Shown piece after piece: positions 10,925-23,132 of a stretch of 64,000 nucleotides of DNA. Location of the stretch: NCBI GenBank assembly GCA_032717465.1, contig CM064669.1, positions 51,142,194 to 51,206,193 of the forward strand. Reading direction: 5' to 3'. Position 1 is the stretch's first letter. Every line of letters starts with the position of its first letter. The notes beneath the pieces are model-generated. The model saw only the letters and a list, made by a program, of their open reading frames with translations, did no database searches and had not been told where the DNA came from. A program made the translations under genes and the position numbers. The stretch comes from Coenobita brevimanus. Lineage: Eukaryota > Arthropoda > Malacostraca > Decapoda > Coenobitidae.

Positions 10925-12430
10925 CAGTCAGCTCTCACTTAATGCACAGTATGAGTGCGCGAACCTCTTATAACGTGAAAGGCAGTTTTTGAGGCCAGGA
11001 AATGGTCAAACAGGAAAATGACAGATATAACGCGAGTTAAAACATCTGCCTTTTTTTGAAAACCATACTACGGTGCAACGATAGGGATTATGCGGCTTGA
11101 GGCCACAAATTATGGTTTAATCCACCCCATCCCAACCAATTTTCCACCACTGACCCCCCCCCCCCATCCCGACCAATTTTGGAAACTTTTTTTTTTTTTT
11201 GGCTCAAACCTCCGCTTTTGGTGAGAAACATCGAACATTCATAGAGAAATCGCTCACCTGAGGTTTAAAATACCGGATACAGGTAACACTACCCCTTACC
11301 TTACTGTGTTTTCAGTGAACCAGGCTTCAGAGAAAACGAGTTCTATGGGAGGGGTAACTATTTCACACCACTCATAAATGGTATTTATTTATTTATTTGG
11401 TATGAATTTATATGTAGTTCAAGAGTATATTGGTTTTCACACAGTAATGTAGGCGATATAAGCGTTGTTTCACTCACCAAACACATCAACATACCTCACC
11501 TTTTCTGGCGACATTACCTGATCATCATTTCTGATTGTTTCTTCCTCTAATGCTATGTACACTTTGTCCTCCACATTGTTATCAATTGGGAAATCATTCT
11601 GGCCTTGAATTTCGTACCTTGGCTCAACATGTCTTTACTGGCCAGGTCACTGGTAACATGTGAATTGCTGAGACATTGGCATGCAGGGGGTGGGGGGCGG
11701 TCATGCAGCGTAAGGCATCGTCCCTGCCTGGTATCTGGTAGAGGAAGGTGTCCCGTGTATACGTATCAAAAATCACACGAAATTTGAAAAATGTACAAAT
11801 GACGGACCTTGCAATTGCGTCGTGTTTTATATACATCAACAGGAGTCACAATGACAAAATGTTCAAATGTATATACTGTACGTGTCAACGGGAGTCGGCA
11901 GGTTAAACAGTTATAATCTGAAAAAATTGGTTATAGCACGGTAGAAACAGACATAATGCGAGCAGCAATAGTCATAATGCAAGTTGCATCAGCCAGTGAT
12001 GTTTGGCTGTCACATGTCTGCGCAGGGTGTTGTCACGGTCCACTGAGCATTCATGCCCCGTTTGAGCCTACCCTCTCCTCTTGCTGTGGCTCCACACATG
12101 CTGTGTGTTATTTTTGCTCTTTTTTGGCCACCTGGGGACCAATAGCAGTCCTGCCCTGCCTCGGAACCCCACTCCCCCTCCCCCCAGGAAGCCCACAACC
12201 TCTTCAATTCAAGGTGATGAATCCTCCAGCATATGTATGTAATAAAGTCATTATTAGGTAGATGAATGTTCTGGGAAAAATCTCAGAAAATTGCCCCAAA
12301 AGGTGAACTTGGTGCTGGCTTAGGTACCATGAAACCCTTTAACATGTAAACATATGGCCCTATAATGCGAAAATCTCATGAAGCAGGACCTTTAGGGGAT
12401 AATATTCACGCTTTATGTGAGAGCTTGCTG
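10925..12430. mobile_element. Tigger/pogo-like DNA transposon, non-autonomous, TA target
   Basis: The left end, TA then CAGTCAGCTCTCACTTAATG, is inverted at the right end, whose reverse complement after TA is CAGCAAGCTCTCACATAAAG. The 1.5-kb interior has no intact transposase. One minus-strand stretch, 11470-11607, is open and acidic (for example NNVEDKVYIALEEETIRNDD) and could be a remnant of a carried ORF, but I cannot identify it. The CAG start, the TA duplication and GC-containing subterminal sequence fit Tigger/pogo elements of the Tc1/mariner superfamily. Confidence 0.65.
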
Positions 12431-12479
12431 TAAAACATAAGTCTCGGAATGTCATGCCGCAGAGGCCTTTTATTTAGAC

Positions 12480-12665
12480 TTGCTAGTTTGTTCATTATTG
12501 TCATCAAATCAGCATTGTCATCATTATCATCATCTTCATTATTATTGCACTCATCTTCATTGTTGTTGATGTTGCCTTTGTCATCTTCATTGTCATCATT
12601 CTCGTTATCATCGTTGTCATCAACACAGTTTTCATTGTCATCATCATTGTCAGTGTCATCATAAT
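12480..12665. repeat. Degenerate (TCA)n trinucleotide tract
   Basis: This is an imperfect run of TCATCA, TTGTCATCA and TCTTCA. It gives Asp/Asn-rich and Ser/Leu-rich ORFs on the two strands, which are artefacts of the repeat. Confidence 0.8.
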
Positions 12666-13461
12666 CATCACCCACTTACCCACATTCATATAGGGTGCAG
12701 ATAACCACAGCATGACTGATTTCATTGGGAACACAAATCAGACACCTGCTGATCTGCTGCATACATGATACAGTTCAAGTCCTAGAGATGACCAGTGTAG
12801 AACTCTACCTGGGGCATAGATGGGTCTCCTGCCTTTGAATAGTCCTACCTGGACTGTTGTAGCCTAGCCTGGAGTCCCTATGCTTTGAAGAGGACCATGT
12901 GAATTTGGCTGGAACACAAATCATAGGAGAAAGAAAGCTCCTTATATACTCTCACCAAAATGTACCCAGACACTGGAAGCACCATACATTTTGAAGTATG
13001 ACCGAAGCATCTGAAAACAGTTGTCCTCATGTTATGGTTACTGCACCATACGCAGTACAGCACACTGTTATGATGGTTTCAGAGTGCACCACTCCACAGT
13101 CAGGCATTCATTTCAAGGTGATAGACTATGTTCTGCTCATTTACACATCCATTATACCCTGGTGTTTGAGTGCTGACAGTTATTGGTGTGGGTGTACAGT
13201 CATCATCCTATCTTGTGGTGTAGGAGATGTGAGTTGACTTACAACACAAGTGCTTGGCGGTGGGGTTGCTGCTTGCTCTAGCCACCTTTTATGGTACACA
13301 AAAAGTACATGGGTAGTATGCTTTTTATCCCAGTGAGATTTTTTTCCTTGCTGACTTGTTACGTATGAAGTCTATACCCTATTCCTTAAGTTTAGTTTTT
13401 GTTATAATTATGAACTATTTTTAACATACTGCATACAGATTAAGTGAATTTATATAATTAA

Positions 13462-13640
13462 ACCCTTCACTCCGATGATGTACTTTTTCATTTAATTCGT
13501 GCTATCTCCAGCTTAGGATACATTAATTAAACTTCAGGAGTTAGATACCTTCATGGCTAAAGGTTTTTCCTAAGTTTAATATGAAATGTCTGGTGATAGC
13601 AAGAATAAAATGGAATTGGATTGGGACACCTGCATGTGGT
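13462..13640. mobile_element. Fold-back TTAA MITE (FB1)
   Basis: After TTAA the left end is CCCTTCACTCCGATGATG, then TTCGTGCTATCTCCAGC. The right arm has GAAATGTCTGGTGATAGCAA and AATAAAATGGAATTGG. The right terminus has decayed, so the end coordinate is approximate. Confidence 0.55.
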
Positions 13641-14261
13641 GGTACCAGTATAACTGGGTGGTGGAGCTCCCTGGTCATACAAACGTCCCTCAGCTCCTCC
13701 CCTGTTCCATGAAAGAAGGATAGTGAGCTGAAGTATTGGGGCAGCTTCAAGCAACAGTCCAATGGGTTCACGTTCAGATAAGCCTGGGGTGCAACCACTA
13801 CTGCTACAAACTTTGAAAAATATAGAGTTGATGGGGTTGCATTTCACCATCAGCACGTTTGTGAACATGTTGGATGTCACATTCAGAACAGGTCACATCC
13901 GAGTGTGATTTGTGCCAGAACAGTGTGTTTGTGGTTGGCATTAACATTACTAGATGTGTTTTACTTCACAGTTGATTTGCACACCTCAGACTGTTGTATG
14001 GACCGACAGCAAAACAGTAAGCCAAAAAAGTATTGCTCACAGTCAGTCTTGATTGCAGTGAGCAGTCTAGGTACACTCATGAATAAAAATTTGCTGACAC
14101 TTTTCAGCTGGCTGTGGCAACAGATGTCATATGAACTATTTTTATGTGATGTTAGTGTCAGGCACCCAACCAGAGAGTATGAGAAGGACAGATGCTATCT
14201 GATGTTTGAAAAAAAAATAAAAATAAAAGACAATGCTGGCAAAAGATTATTGACAAACGTT

Positions 14262-14319
14262 TGTTTATGGCAGTACAGTAGAACGCAGTATGTTTATGGC
14301 AGTACAGTAGAACGCAGTT
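14262..14319 (+). repeat. 29-bp exact tandem duplication
   Basis: TGTTTATGGCAGTACAGTAG plus nine more bases occurs twice back to back (14262-14290 and 14291-14319) without a mismatch, indicating a recent slippage or duplication event. Confidence 0.9.
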
Positions 14320-16414
14320 ATGAATCTTACCAACCTTGATTTGAAAATATGGAAATATAGTAGCTTGCATGGGACATCACTCAGGGAGTGTGCTGTACTC
14401 TTTTGGCTTACATGACTGCTTATAGCATGATAACTTGCTGTTTTTTTTTGTATATGATAACCAGTCTACACAGTGATACTTTTATTAATAATGAATCTGG
14501 CAATCACTTGATTAATATTCTTAAAACTAAATACTTGGATTATAGAGTATATTTTTATTTATTTTCAGTGTATATTGCAGTAAGGTCTTTATGTTTTATT
14601 CTGCTTTGCCACAGTACATCTGTAAATAGAAACAGTATTGCATATTTTTTAATATTTCCAACATTCTGGTGACACTTGTGCAGACCACACTCTTATGCCA
14701 GAGTTAATAACTATAGTATGTAAAGCTTGTAATTTAGAATGTAGCATTGTTTGTAAAGATTAGCTTTTGTAAGTTACTGTAGTGCACTCAGGTATATTTA
14801 TTTTTGTTTTTAGAAATTTTTGTATTTTTTGCCTAGATTTTTTTTTTTTTTTTTTTTTTAGAGAGAGAGCATAGACTACAATAAATTATCTTGTTTTGTC
14901 TTGTTTTTGTGTGTTGCATGAGTAGGGTAGTAGGCAGACTCTCTACCTTAGTCTTAGGTATGGCCTGTGGCAGTAGCGTGGCTGAGTGTGACAACAGCAG
15001 GATGTTGGAATAAACATTGTGTCTTAAAGATGTTTTCTTACCCACAACTAGCAACTAAGAACCTGGTTTTTGTTATTTGAGGCTGTGAATGAGAGGAGGT
15101 TTATTTTAACCTGATGGTTGTTTATTTGTTTACATTGCAACACAACCCCATATCTTAAGGTTAATCATGTATTGAATTGTCATTGTTTTGATCAGTAGTC
15201 ATTCATGCAAATATTGGAACCTTTACTATTCACAGAGTTCAGCTAGGAAGCTTATGGAGAGACAACCCATTAGCCTTGATCTAACATTATTTTAACATTA
15301 TAATTCTGACTCATACTTTACAGGTACAGTACATAACTATGCATGCATGAGTTTTTACACTGGGGAGCTTCCATCAGTGAATGTTTAGGTTATGCTGCCA
15401 TGGAATGTCTCAATAATTAAAACATGGATCGAGTAGGATAACAGTAATAGTTTATTGATCATTTGAGGTGAATAAATGAATTTGTTTTAGAATACTTGTA
15501 CATTTTGAGGTACGGTAAGTTTGACTGAATTCAAATTACTTCATTTACATATTGCTGTGATCAACCATGGTAGTTTGTAAGATGACATTTTCACATCCAA
15601 AGCAGTCATGTAAAGTAGGGTAGATATTGGATGAGTGGAAAACATTTGCATGACATTTCTGGAATTCATACATATACGATATGTAATGGCAATGTTTTAA
15701 ATGCAAGATATACTGTTGATGCTCTGTTCTGTAAAATCATCATTTATGTGATGTTGGTGGCATTTGGGAGTGAGAGGTTGGGTGCATGGCTTCAAGTAAC
15801 TGCTTTATCATTTTAAATGTAAGGGACCTAATATTTAAACTTATTAAACTTTGGTGCACAAAGGAGTAGACAGGTTTTCAGTTTTCTAAGATAATTTTGC
15901 CTGTTAAGATAACAGAGCATGTCTGACCTTTCTGCATCATTGCTATCTACACTTTGTAATGTGCGGTGGAGGCTGATCTTATTTAAGAGTTGCAAGTGTT
16001 CTGTAAATTACTGTCAGATATAAGGAGCTAAGTAATACCTTCCTGCAGTCAGTTTTGGTGATGCTGTACAACCCTAAATGACAAGAAGTGTTAACGCAGA
16101 GGAGAGTCTTTCTTATTTTCTGAATGCAAATGTAATTTTGTTTCAGTAACAACTGGTTTAAGATGAAAATGCAAAGAACATTAAGAGACTAGAGCAATAA
16201 AAGTACAAAGACCTGTAGGTTTCCAGGCATTACATCATTTAAACCATTATTGGAAGGTTTTACTCTTATAATGTGCCAATTTATCATACCCTTTAAGTTG
16301 GCATTTCCTCATATAAATTAGAATTAAACAAGTAGATTCCAATGTCTGGTAATGTTTGGGGACACTAGAAAGGGATTTAGGAAATTATATTGGTAAATTA
16401 TGGCTGTGGGGAAC

Positions 16415-16502
16415 CTTTTAGATGGGTTTTCATTATTCATGGATTTTCATCTTTCATGGGTGTGTCTGTTCCCTAACACCCATAAAAAATGAGGGATGGC
16501 TG
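16415..16502 (-). mobile_element. Tigger-like terminal fragment
   Basis: The reverse complement begins TA, CAGCCATCCCTCATTTTTTA, then TGGGTGTTAGGGAACAGAC. This is the style of Tigger termini (CAG, TCC, then a hairpin of near-identical words). Only one end is visible. Confidence 0.45.
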
Positions 16503-16576
16503 TACTTACAGGGACAGTGATTCCATGATCAGTCACTCGGCTTCGATAATCCTGTGTCAGATATACTTTGTGACTG

Positions 16577-16599
16577 ATATATATATATATATATATATT
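16577..16599. repeat. (TA)n microsatellite
   Basis: Short uninterrupted TA run in the intron. Confidence 0.9.
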
Positions 16600-16678
16600 C
16601 CAGTTGAGGTCTCAAGACCAGGTAAGTTTGTGTAGTCCTAAGTTGTGTGTCTCTACTTCCGGGTGCAATGCTTATTTA

Positions 16679-16715
16679 CAGTTATCCTTGTTATAAGCAC
16701 AGGGTTACTGAGTAA
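16679..16715 (+). mobile_element. Tigger-like terminal fragment
   Basis: CAGTTATCCTTGTTATAAGC after a TA resembles the terminus-like sequence at 19197 (CAGGCTGTCCTTGTTATAAC). The partner end was not found. Confidence 0.35.
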
Positions 16716-17120
16716 TATTTTGAGACTAGGGCAATTGCTTATACTTACTAGATGGATGGAAAGGACTCCATTGTTTGCTGTGCTGATAATCTATAAACCT
16801 AAGTTACAAATGTAATCACATTCACAATTCAGTAATATACAGTTGTGTTATAAAAAATGCTAGTATGACTTGGGAATGAAAATTTATGATGATGATGGAA
16901 AAGAAGTAGTATTAGACTGTCCATGAAATATATAGTAGGGGATTCAATGAAAATGGGTTGAAATGTAAATCTGAATTAGGCAGAAAGATGTTAGAGGAGA
17001 GGGAAGCTCTAAATAGCTTTAAAAATATGCAGGGTTACTAAATTCATTGAGACTGGAAAGAGAGTAAGGAGAATGGATTGGGAAACCCGAAAGCATAATA
17101 ATCAGTCTTGTTTGAGATGG

Positions 17121-17362
17121 TAGGTGGTGGCGACCATCATCCACTCACTTGATGTAGTGCTGCCTACTTCTTCCTTAGCCTGTGTCATTCTTTTTCTGTG
17201 CCTGCCCTCCTCTCTTCCTATTTCTCCCATCTTTCCTGTCACTTCTTATTGCTTTCCTTTCCTTTACAGGTGGCTTTACATTGAGTGACAAGCCAAATGG
17301 TTTCTTGTAAGCCAAGAAACCATTTACAACGCTAGGCGGTAACCATATAACCAAACCATACG
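17121..17362 (-). mobile_element. SINE-A copy, minus orientation
   Basis: Its reverse complement contains ATATGGTTACCGCCTAGCG, TTTGGCTTGTCACTCAATGT and GCAGCACTACATCAAGTGAG, matching the second half of 9535-10095. It abuts the miniature RTE copy at 17368. Confidence 0.65.
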
Positions 17363-17367
17363 TACTC

Positions 17368-17475
17368 CCTACGTGTCAGCAAGTGGGTTGGTGGAGGGTT
17401 AGTGCCCCTCCCCGTAAAACAAATAAGGTCAAATGGCCACCCCTTATGGGATTATGGCATCTGGCAATAGATAGA
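17368..17475 (+). mobile_element. Miniature RTE derivative: 5' leader fused to 3' tail
   Basis: The first half (CTCCCTACGTGTC, then GGGTTGGTGGAGGGTTAGTG and CCCCGTAAAA) matches the 5' untranslated leader of the LINE near 25810-25890. The second half (TGGCCACCCCTTATGGGATT, then ATGGCATCTGGCAATAG and a GATAGATAG tail) matches its last 50 bp. All coding sequence between is missing, with the junction near 17425. The result looks like a SINE-like non-autonomous element that could be copied by the full-length LINE. Confidence 0.6.
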
Positions 17476-19196
17476 TAGTTCGAGATGGGAGCACAAAACA
17501 TTGTATTAAGAACTGTTTTCCCCAACTACCAAAGGAAATGGTACTGGTGGACTAGCACTAGCAAGTAATATGTTTTTAGCTTGAGGTTTGGTATTGGTGG
17601 TTATGCCCCAGTGCAGTACTCTTTGGATGTGTTCTTACTTTGTATTAGGAGAGCTTCAACAAGTATTACCACTCAGATAGGACGGGAAAGGATTCTTTTT
17701 GGTATATGAAAGGAAGAGAAAAAAAGATAGAATAACCACCATGACTGAAGAGCAGAAATGGACATAGAGGCGATAACAGATGGGCAGTAAGCGTAAGGAG
17801 TACCATTTCAGAGATGTGGTGAGACGAAGGGACAGACAGAGAACCGGTAAACAGCCAATAAGTCATACTGTAAAAAAAAGTGAACAAGATCTCTGTCATA
17901 GTGATTGTCTGCACAGATGATGATAATGATGATTTATATGTAATTGCCACTACAAAAAATATCTCCCATTCTTGTTGGAGTTTTGCAGATCAGTATTAAT
18001 TTAAACATGAGGAGAGTATTTGTCAGGGGATGAGTGACTCACAAAGATGGATTGAAGTTTAGCTACTTAGGTAAAGAAAGTATATGTGATTAGGAATCCC
18101 AGAAGAGTTGTTGAAAGTGAAGTAATGGTTGGTATTGGAGTGGGAATATATGCTGTTCAGTATGGAATATGAAGAGAGCATTGCATTGATCAAAACAATA
18201 GGCGAGGAGTAAATGTCTGATGTGGAGCACATGGCATGTAAGTAGCTTGGAGAGGTATTGGTACCATGATTATATATAGGAAAGAACACTGTATGTTTAT
18301 GTATACAGTATATGAAATATGAAGGCATGCATAAAAGAAATTACTGCAGGATTAAAGTACTTCTCTTCATTTTTTCTCATTATTGGTCAGACTTTGGTGA
18401 ATGCTGTGCAGATGCTTAAAGTTTTGCACCTATGGGTTCATTTTTTTCTGTAAATATAGTGTTATTTTGCATGATGACTAAACAGATGAGAATTGCATGC
18501 TTTATAAATAGCTGTGATCTTGGGTATATCAATATAAATATGGCATACAACCAGATCAATACTGTTACACTGCAGCTTATTTGTTACGTCTCAGTATTTG
18601 TACTTGGAGCTTTTTAGACTTTCCTTTGCATGAGGAAGTGAAGGTAGAGAATCATGAAGTACTCCATGCATTGTTGTATATAAAGTTGAACTGACTGTTG
18701 TTAATTACCACACAGTTATTGATTTGATGTTAGTACAATATATGTATTTGATGCATTGAGCTTTTGTTGATGTAAATTCTAATTATGATGGGGAGCATGG
18801 TCAGGCATATTGTATTTGATGATGCAGTGGTTGAGCTTTTTAACAAGGATGTGTATATACTGTGTAATGATTTTTCTTGCATGCTGTTATACTTCAGGTA
18901 TGCATTTTTTATCTTGATTAATGTCATGATTTCTCCTAACATAGCCTGTAACCCTTGATAGTGTGGCATGGTTTGGAATGGTCATGTTGATATGCTAATG
19001 TTCAACATTCAGGTGTTTTCTCTGAACGTAAATTGTATATGCTGTACAGTCTGTTTGCAGTACAATACTTTTGTTTGTCTTCATGTATCCCCAGTCTCCA
19101 GACTAACATATGATTATTACTTTAGTGTTTTATATTAATGATAGCTTTTTAAAGTTAAAATTACACATACACATACACAGTATATACAGGCTGTCC

Positions 19197-19270
19197 TTGT
19201 TATAACAATGGGATGCGTTTGGGAAAACTCATTGTTGTGCTGGGGTATTTTTAATCGGGGACGTTATAAC
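19197..19270 (+). mobile_element. Tigger-like terminal fragment
   Basis: After a TA it reads CAGGCTGTCCTTGTTATAAC, then AATGGGATGCGTTTGGG. It sits immediately outside the TA-flanked element at 19281-20298, which may have inserted into it. Confidence 0.35.
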
Positions 19271-19280
19271 ACAGAAAGTA

Positions 19281-20298
19281 CAGTACACTCGCACAATGCG
19301 CGAGAGATTAGGCAGTCAATGACCTCGCGCGGTGTGAATTCGCGCACTGAGAATACATAATCTTATGGGAAAAATTACACATGGATGGTACCCCTCATAC
19401 CTGGATATTTTTTGGCCCTTAGAGACATAATAAAAGTCAGATTTGTCAGACATTGTACTACAGTTGTAACTACAATAAAAAGAAATATGGGCAGTCACCT
19501 TAACAACAGTAGACAACAGACCTGATGGACTTAAATAACAGGGGTTCCAAGGCGTGGCAATGCACTTACAGTTCCCTTGCCGCCACCCCGGCTGCACCAC
19601 GCTTGTTTAATGGTTGCCAATGTTATATTATTCCAGGCTTGACGAAAAGATTTTTTACCACCTGTCGAATATTACATTTCTTCCAGAATGCAGCAACAGT
19701 CATTAGTGTGGGAGTTGCAGGTATGCCAGGTGAAGCAAGTGAGTCAGGTGTGGCTGTGGAGGTGGAGGGAGAGGTAGCCGGTGAGTCAGGTGGGGCAGTG
19801 GAGGAGGATGGGATGGCGGTGGGCGAGTCAGGGGAGGTGGTGAGGGGAGGATCCTCCCTCTCCTCCTTGCTACTGCTCACATTTTCGGCAATTTCCATCA
19901 TCTCTTCTTGCTTGTTTGTTTCGTTCCTCATCTTGTTATGGACGTATTGGTAGTATAACAACTTGGTATTCACGAAATAAACGTCATTATTATAGAAACT
20001 GGGTATCTTCTAACTTACTGTTATTGCCGAAAACGTTATTGTTGAAGCTGTTATTGATGAGATCTTACTGTAGACTCCTCTTCAGCACCTTCCCCACCAA
20101 CCTCTAGGTCACTAGTGGTGCATTGTGTGGGGGTGGGGGTAGTGTACTGATGGAAAATGGCATTTTTGAGCCACTCCTTGCCTCTACCTCGTGTTTTGTG
20201 AGGTAAACTCGCTCATTCAAGGTTTTTGGTTATTATTTTTGGTCATGCGCAAAATGCATTTCGCGCACTCTGAGCTCGCGCAGTAGGCGAGTGTACTG
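19281..20298 (-). mobile_element. Tigger/pogo-like DNA transposon with transposase C-terminal remnant
   Basis: TA then CAGTACACTCGCACAATGCG at the left is matched by the reverse complement of the right end, CAGTACACTCGCCTACTGCG, also flanked by TA. Subterminal sequences are rich in GCGCGA and CGCGC. On the minus strand, 19973-19623 is open: an acidic part (EEMMEIAENVSSSKEERED), a Pro/Ser/Thr-rich linker with five repeats of a PDSP/TPDS-like motif, and AAFWKKCNIRQVVKNL. The last resembles the FWK-x-(F/Y/C)NI motif near the C terminus of Tigger transposases. The catalytic domain is absent, so the element is non-autonomous. Confidence 0.6.
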
Positions 20299-20765
20299 TA
20301 TAGGGATGCCTTGCAGAGCCTTGGGATCCCCTCCCAACCAAGTCCTAAACCCACCCAAATGAGTCCAAAAACAAGTTTCTAGCTCACCTAGACTCCCAAA
20401 TAGCTTTCGGACAAGCTAAACTAAGCCAAAAAGCAGTCTATAACTCACCTAAACCCAAAAATGAAATACGAAAAATCATCAAAAATAAGTCTGGAAAAAT
20501 ATCAAACTTAGTAAACTGTACTCCAAAATGATAATGTTCACTCCACCTATGACTAAATTACATTACTCCTAGTCTAAAAACAGTTAATAAAACAACCTCA
20601 ACACGAAATTTAAGTCTAAGGTATAATCAAAATCAATTAAAAAAGAAATCATTGTATAAAAATCCATCAGATAACCGAGGACTGGCCATCGATAGCCGGG
20701 GAAGGGTGTTATTTTTTTTTACATCACAATGGTGGTGTATCATATAGTGGTTGATCGTATAGTGG

Positions 20766-20767
<2 letters not shown>

Positions 20768-20816
<49 letters not shown>
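20768..20816. repeat. (TA)n then (GT)n microsatellite
   Basis: Twenty TA units followed by four GT units. Confidence 0.95.
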
Positions 20817-21467
20817 AATGAAGAAGCTTGTATGAATTATGGTTAGCAAACTAAAAAAATGTTAACAGTATGGTATAGTTTTGTATGAAAACTTCTACAA
20901 AGGCAGGTTATCATGTAGACTTGGTTTCTGTTAGAGAGTTTTATGGTATATCTTTAAATTAAAAAAACTAACTACAGGATGATCCAGAGGTAGGGCACCT
21001 TTACTTTGTTTTAGGAATCAGAGTTGATTTTGTTCATCTTAGGTAGAGTAACAGGAGTTATATCACAGTTCATTAGTGTGGAAGCAACAGTGTGCAACAT
21101 TCATACTGATGCTTCAGCTGCATGGAGAAATTTTACAGTAAGAAGCTGTTGTGGCTGTGCATAGTATGCCAGGAGCTATGTTTATTAGTATTTGTAGCAT
21201 ATTGAGTGTGCTTAGAGATTGTAGACTGTGGAGGAGTGTTCAGTTATAATGATGTATTTATAGGCATCTTAGAATTATGTGCATCATTTACAGAGTTAGA
21301 CCCTTTTGAACTCTAAGAAGTACTGCAGCTTGATATTAATACCTTCCACATACAAGCTAGAATAAACATCTCATGTAGGCAAGAGGTATTGTTTCTCCTC
21401 AGTACATTAAGCTAGTGTAGATGGTTGAGTTAGTGTATGATGGTAACTGAGAACTGTGGCTTTGCAG

Positions 21468-21547
21468 GCTGACAGAGACGGCTCGGCTCCTCAAGAACGT
21501 TTTCCGCCGCACCACAACCCGCGTCAATCTGGAAGTAGAGTTAGCGC
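21468..21547 (+). CDS. ATP8A: ATP8A-type flippase, penultimate coding exon
   Basis: This 80-bp exon lies between TTTGCAG and GCGC|gtaagt and is much more GC- and CpG-rich than its surroundings. The first G completes Arg with the AG of the exon at 284-379. It then reads LTETARLLKNVFRR, TTTR and VNLEVELA, and the last C joins the next exon. LTE-A-LLKNVF is a conserved segment of the ATP8A cytosolic tail, preceding the autoinhibitory region. Intron phases on both sides agree with the neighbouring exons, which is strong support. The exon is the branch point for the proposed alternative C terminus at 23133-23203, since both acceptors are in the same phase. Confidence 0.9.
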
Positions 21548-21924
21548 GTAAGTCCCAAGCCCTGCGAGTTCTGTAGGCTAGATGGATGTGTCCCTTGTAG
21601 TATTAGTCTTCATATTTTTGCTACTTATTTTACAGGTTGACTCATGTTGCTTCCTTCAGGCATTGTCCATTTTATTTTGATGCCTTCACCCATTTCCGTA
21701 GTTTAAACACTTATTTTTTATTTTCATAGTTCTTAGGGTTTCTCTGTAGCATTTTTATGCTTGCTTTTCCCGTTACATTTTCCCTAAGTTACCCCACTTT
21801 ATCTCATCCATTTAATTTCCTTAATAACATCATTTTATACCATTGTTTGTTGGTACAGTATACAGTACAGTAATTGGTTGTTCCCGCATAGAATGAAGAA
21901 CATCTTAGTCTCTGGATCTGGTAA

Positions 21925-22106
21925 TGGTATTCTGGTTTACTGTATTATGTCTACTTCCAGTTGATCTTATTTAACTAAAGTGAGGCCTATTACATTGAAT
22001 GGGTAAATGTAGGCTATATCTAACTCTCAGTTCAAGAGTCTTCTCTGAGCTGAATAAAATCATATTGTAATAACAACATCAGAATGATCTCCCAGGGCAG
22101 AAAGAG
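21925..22106. mobile_element. Fold-back TTAA MITE (FB1)
   Basis: The centre is GGCTATATCTAACTCTCAG. The right arm contains TCTCTGAGCTGAATAAAATC and the right end CCCAGGGCAGAAAGAG is followed by TTAA. The left arm (TACTTCCAGTTGATCTTATT) is inverted relative to the right. Confidence 0.5.
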
Positions 22107-23132
22107 TTAAGTTGCCCTTGACCATCATATGTCAGCAGAGCGATGGTTAGGGGATCATCTCAACCTACCAGAGGCTAGAAGAGAGATGCTGTCATTTAAC
22201 TATTGTTTTGAAAAGCCAGCAGAACTGTTTCATATATTTAGTGAAATTTGAAAGGCACACCAAGGTGAAAATTCTTGCTAACTAGCAGGCTTACTGCTCA
22301 CCAACACATACTCTTTTCCTTCAGATCAGACCATCAGGGTTCTCCCACTTCCAAGTTTGGTAGCCTTCTCAACTAGGTGGCTTCAGGAACAAGAGCAGCA
22401 AAATGAAACTCATTTTTGCTCAACCAGAAATTCATTTTTCTCCCACATAAGTGAATGGAGATACCCAGATGCTCTCCTCCAACTCGGGGGCGTAGGTTTC
22501 CTTTTCTTCCTCCGTACATCACCCTGTATGAATTATAGCAGTGAAAAAGTCTGCCACATTCTGAGAATTTTTGCCACACTTTTGAGTACTCTGTTACCTA
22601 TACCTGAGTGGCTGAACCAAGAGTTGCCCCTTGATGCATGGAGATTAAAGATGATTGCAAGTTGGTTAGAGCTATCTTCTTTTGGGTGCATCCATCACTT
22701 TCACATGAGAGAAAACTAAGTTTGTGGCTGTGCCTTTAGCAATTTTTGTTTTTTTCATTCTTCATGCAAAATACAGCAATTATTCATTCCTAGTGATTGG
22801 TGATGCTAAAATAGTGCCCTACATTGATTTTTAAAAATTTACTGGAGAATTTCCTGCATTATATTAATATTTTTTGCATCATTCAGTTTATTATAGAGGA
22901 ACTGAGATTGTTCGTGTAATGTATTATTTATCTTTGGTAGAGTAGAAAAACACGTACACAGTAATGATATAGTTGGTTCGAAATACCACAGAAATGTGGA
23001 AAGTTGCATGAAATACCATTCTTAAGAAATGAAATTATCAGATTCACTTTAAATGCAGCATTAGAAATATGCAGATATTAACAAAAAAAGTCTGTAGGGA
23101 GTCTGACACTGGACCTTCATTTACCATACCAG

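Larger units (their letters stand above)
380..21467 (+). other. ATP8A intron of about 21.1 kb, filled with repeats
   Basis: This is a GT-AG intron between the exons at 284-379 and 21468-21547. Its supported contents are listed separately: RTE fragments, a decayed LINE, fold-back MITEs, SINE-like copies and two Tigger-like elements. I see nothing I can name in about 2460-3180, 4720-5200, 5400-6170, 8980-9500, 12740-13450, 13650-16400 (apart from a short tandem duplication) or 17480-19190. These are AT-rich and without exon-like segments. One weak exon-like segment lies at 3570-3657. Confidence 0.7.

Noticed and set aside
12406..12675. Asp/Asn-rich ORF, minus strand
   Set aside because: Translation of a degenerate TCA trinucleotide repeat.
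13905..14339. 144-codon ORF, + strand
   Set aside because: No recognised domain, AT-rich, and it includes the 29-bp tandem duplication; likely chance.
16595..16620. 18-bp micro-exon between (TA)n-TTCCAG and gtaagt in the ATP8A intron
   Set aside because: In the phase required by the preceding exon it would create an immediate stop, and it sits against a microsatellite.
22357..22719. 120-codon ORF, + strand, inside the last ATP8A intron
   Set aside because: No recognised domain, no good splice context in ATP8A phase and no repeat identity. Kept as unknown rather than called a gene.
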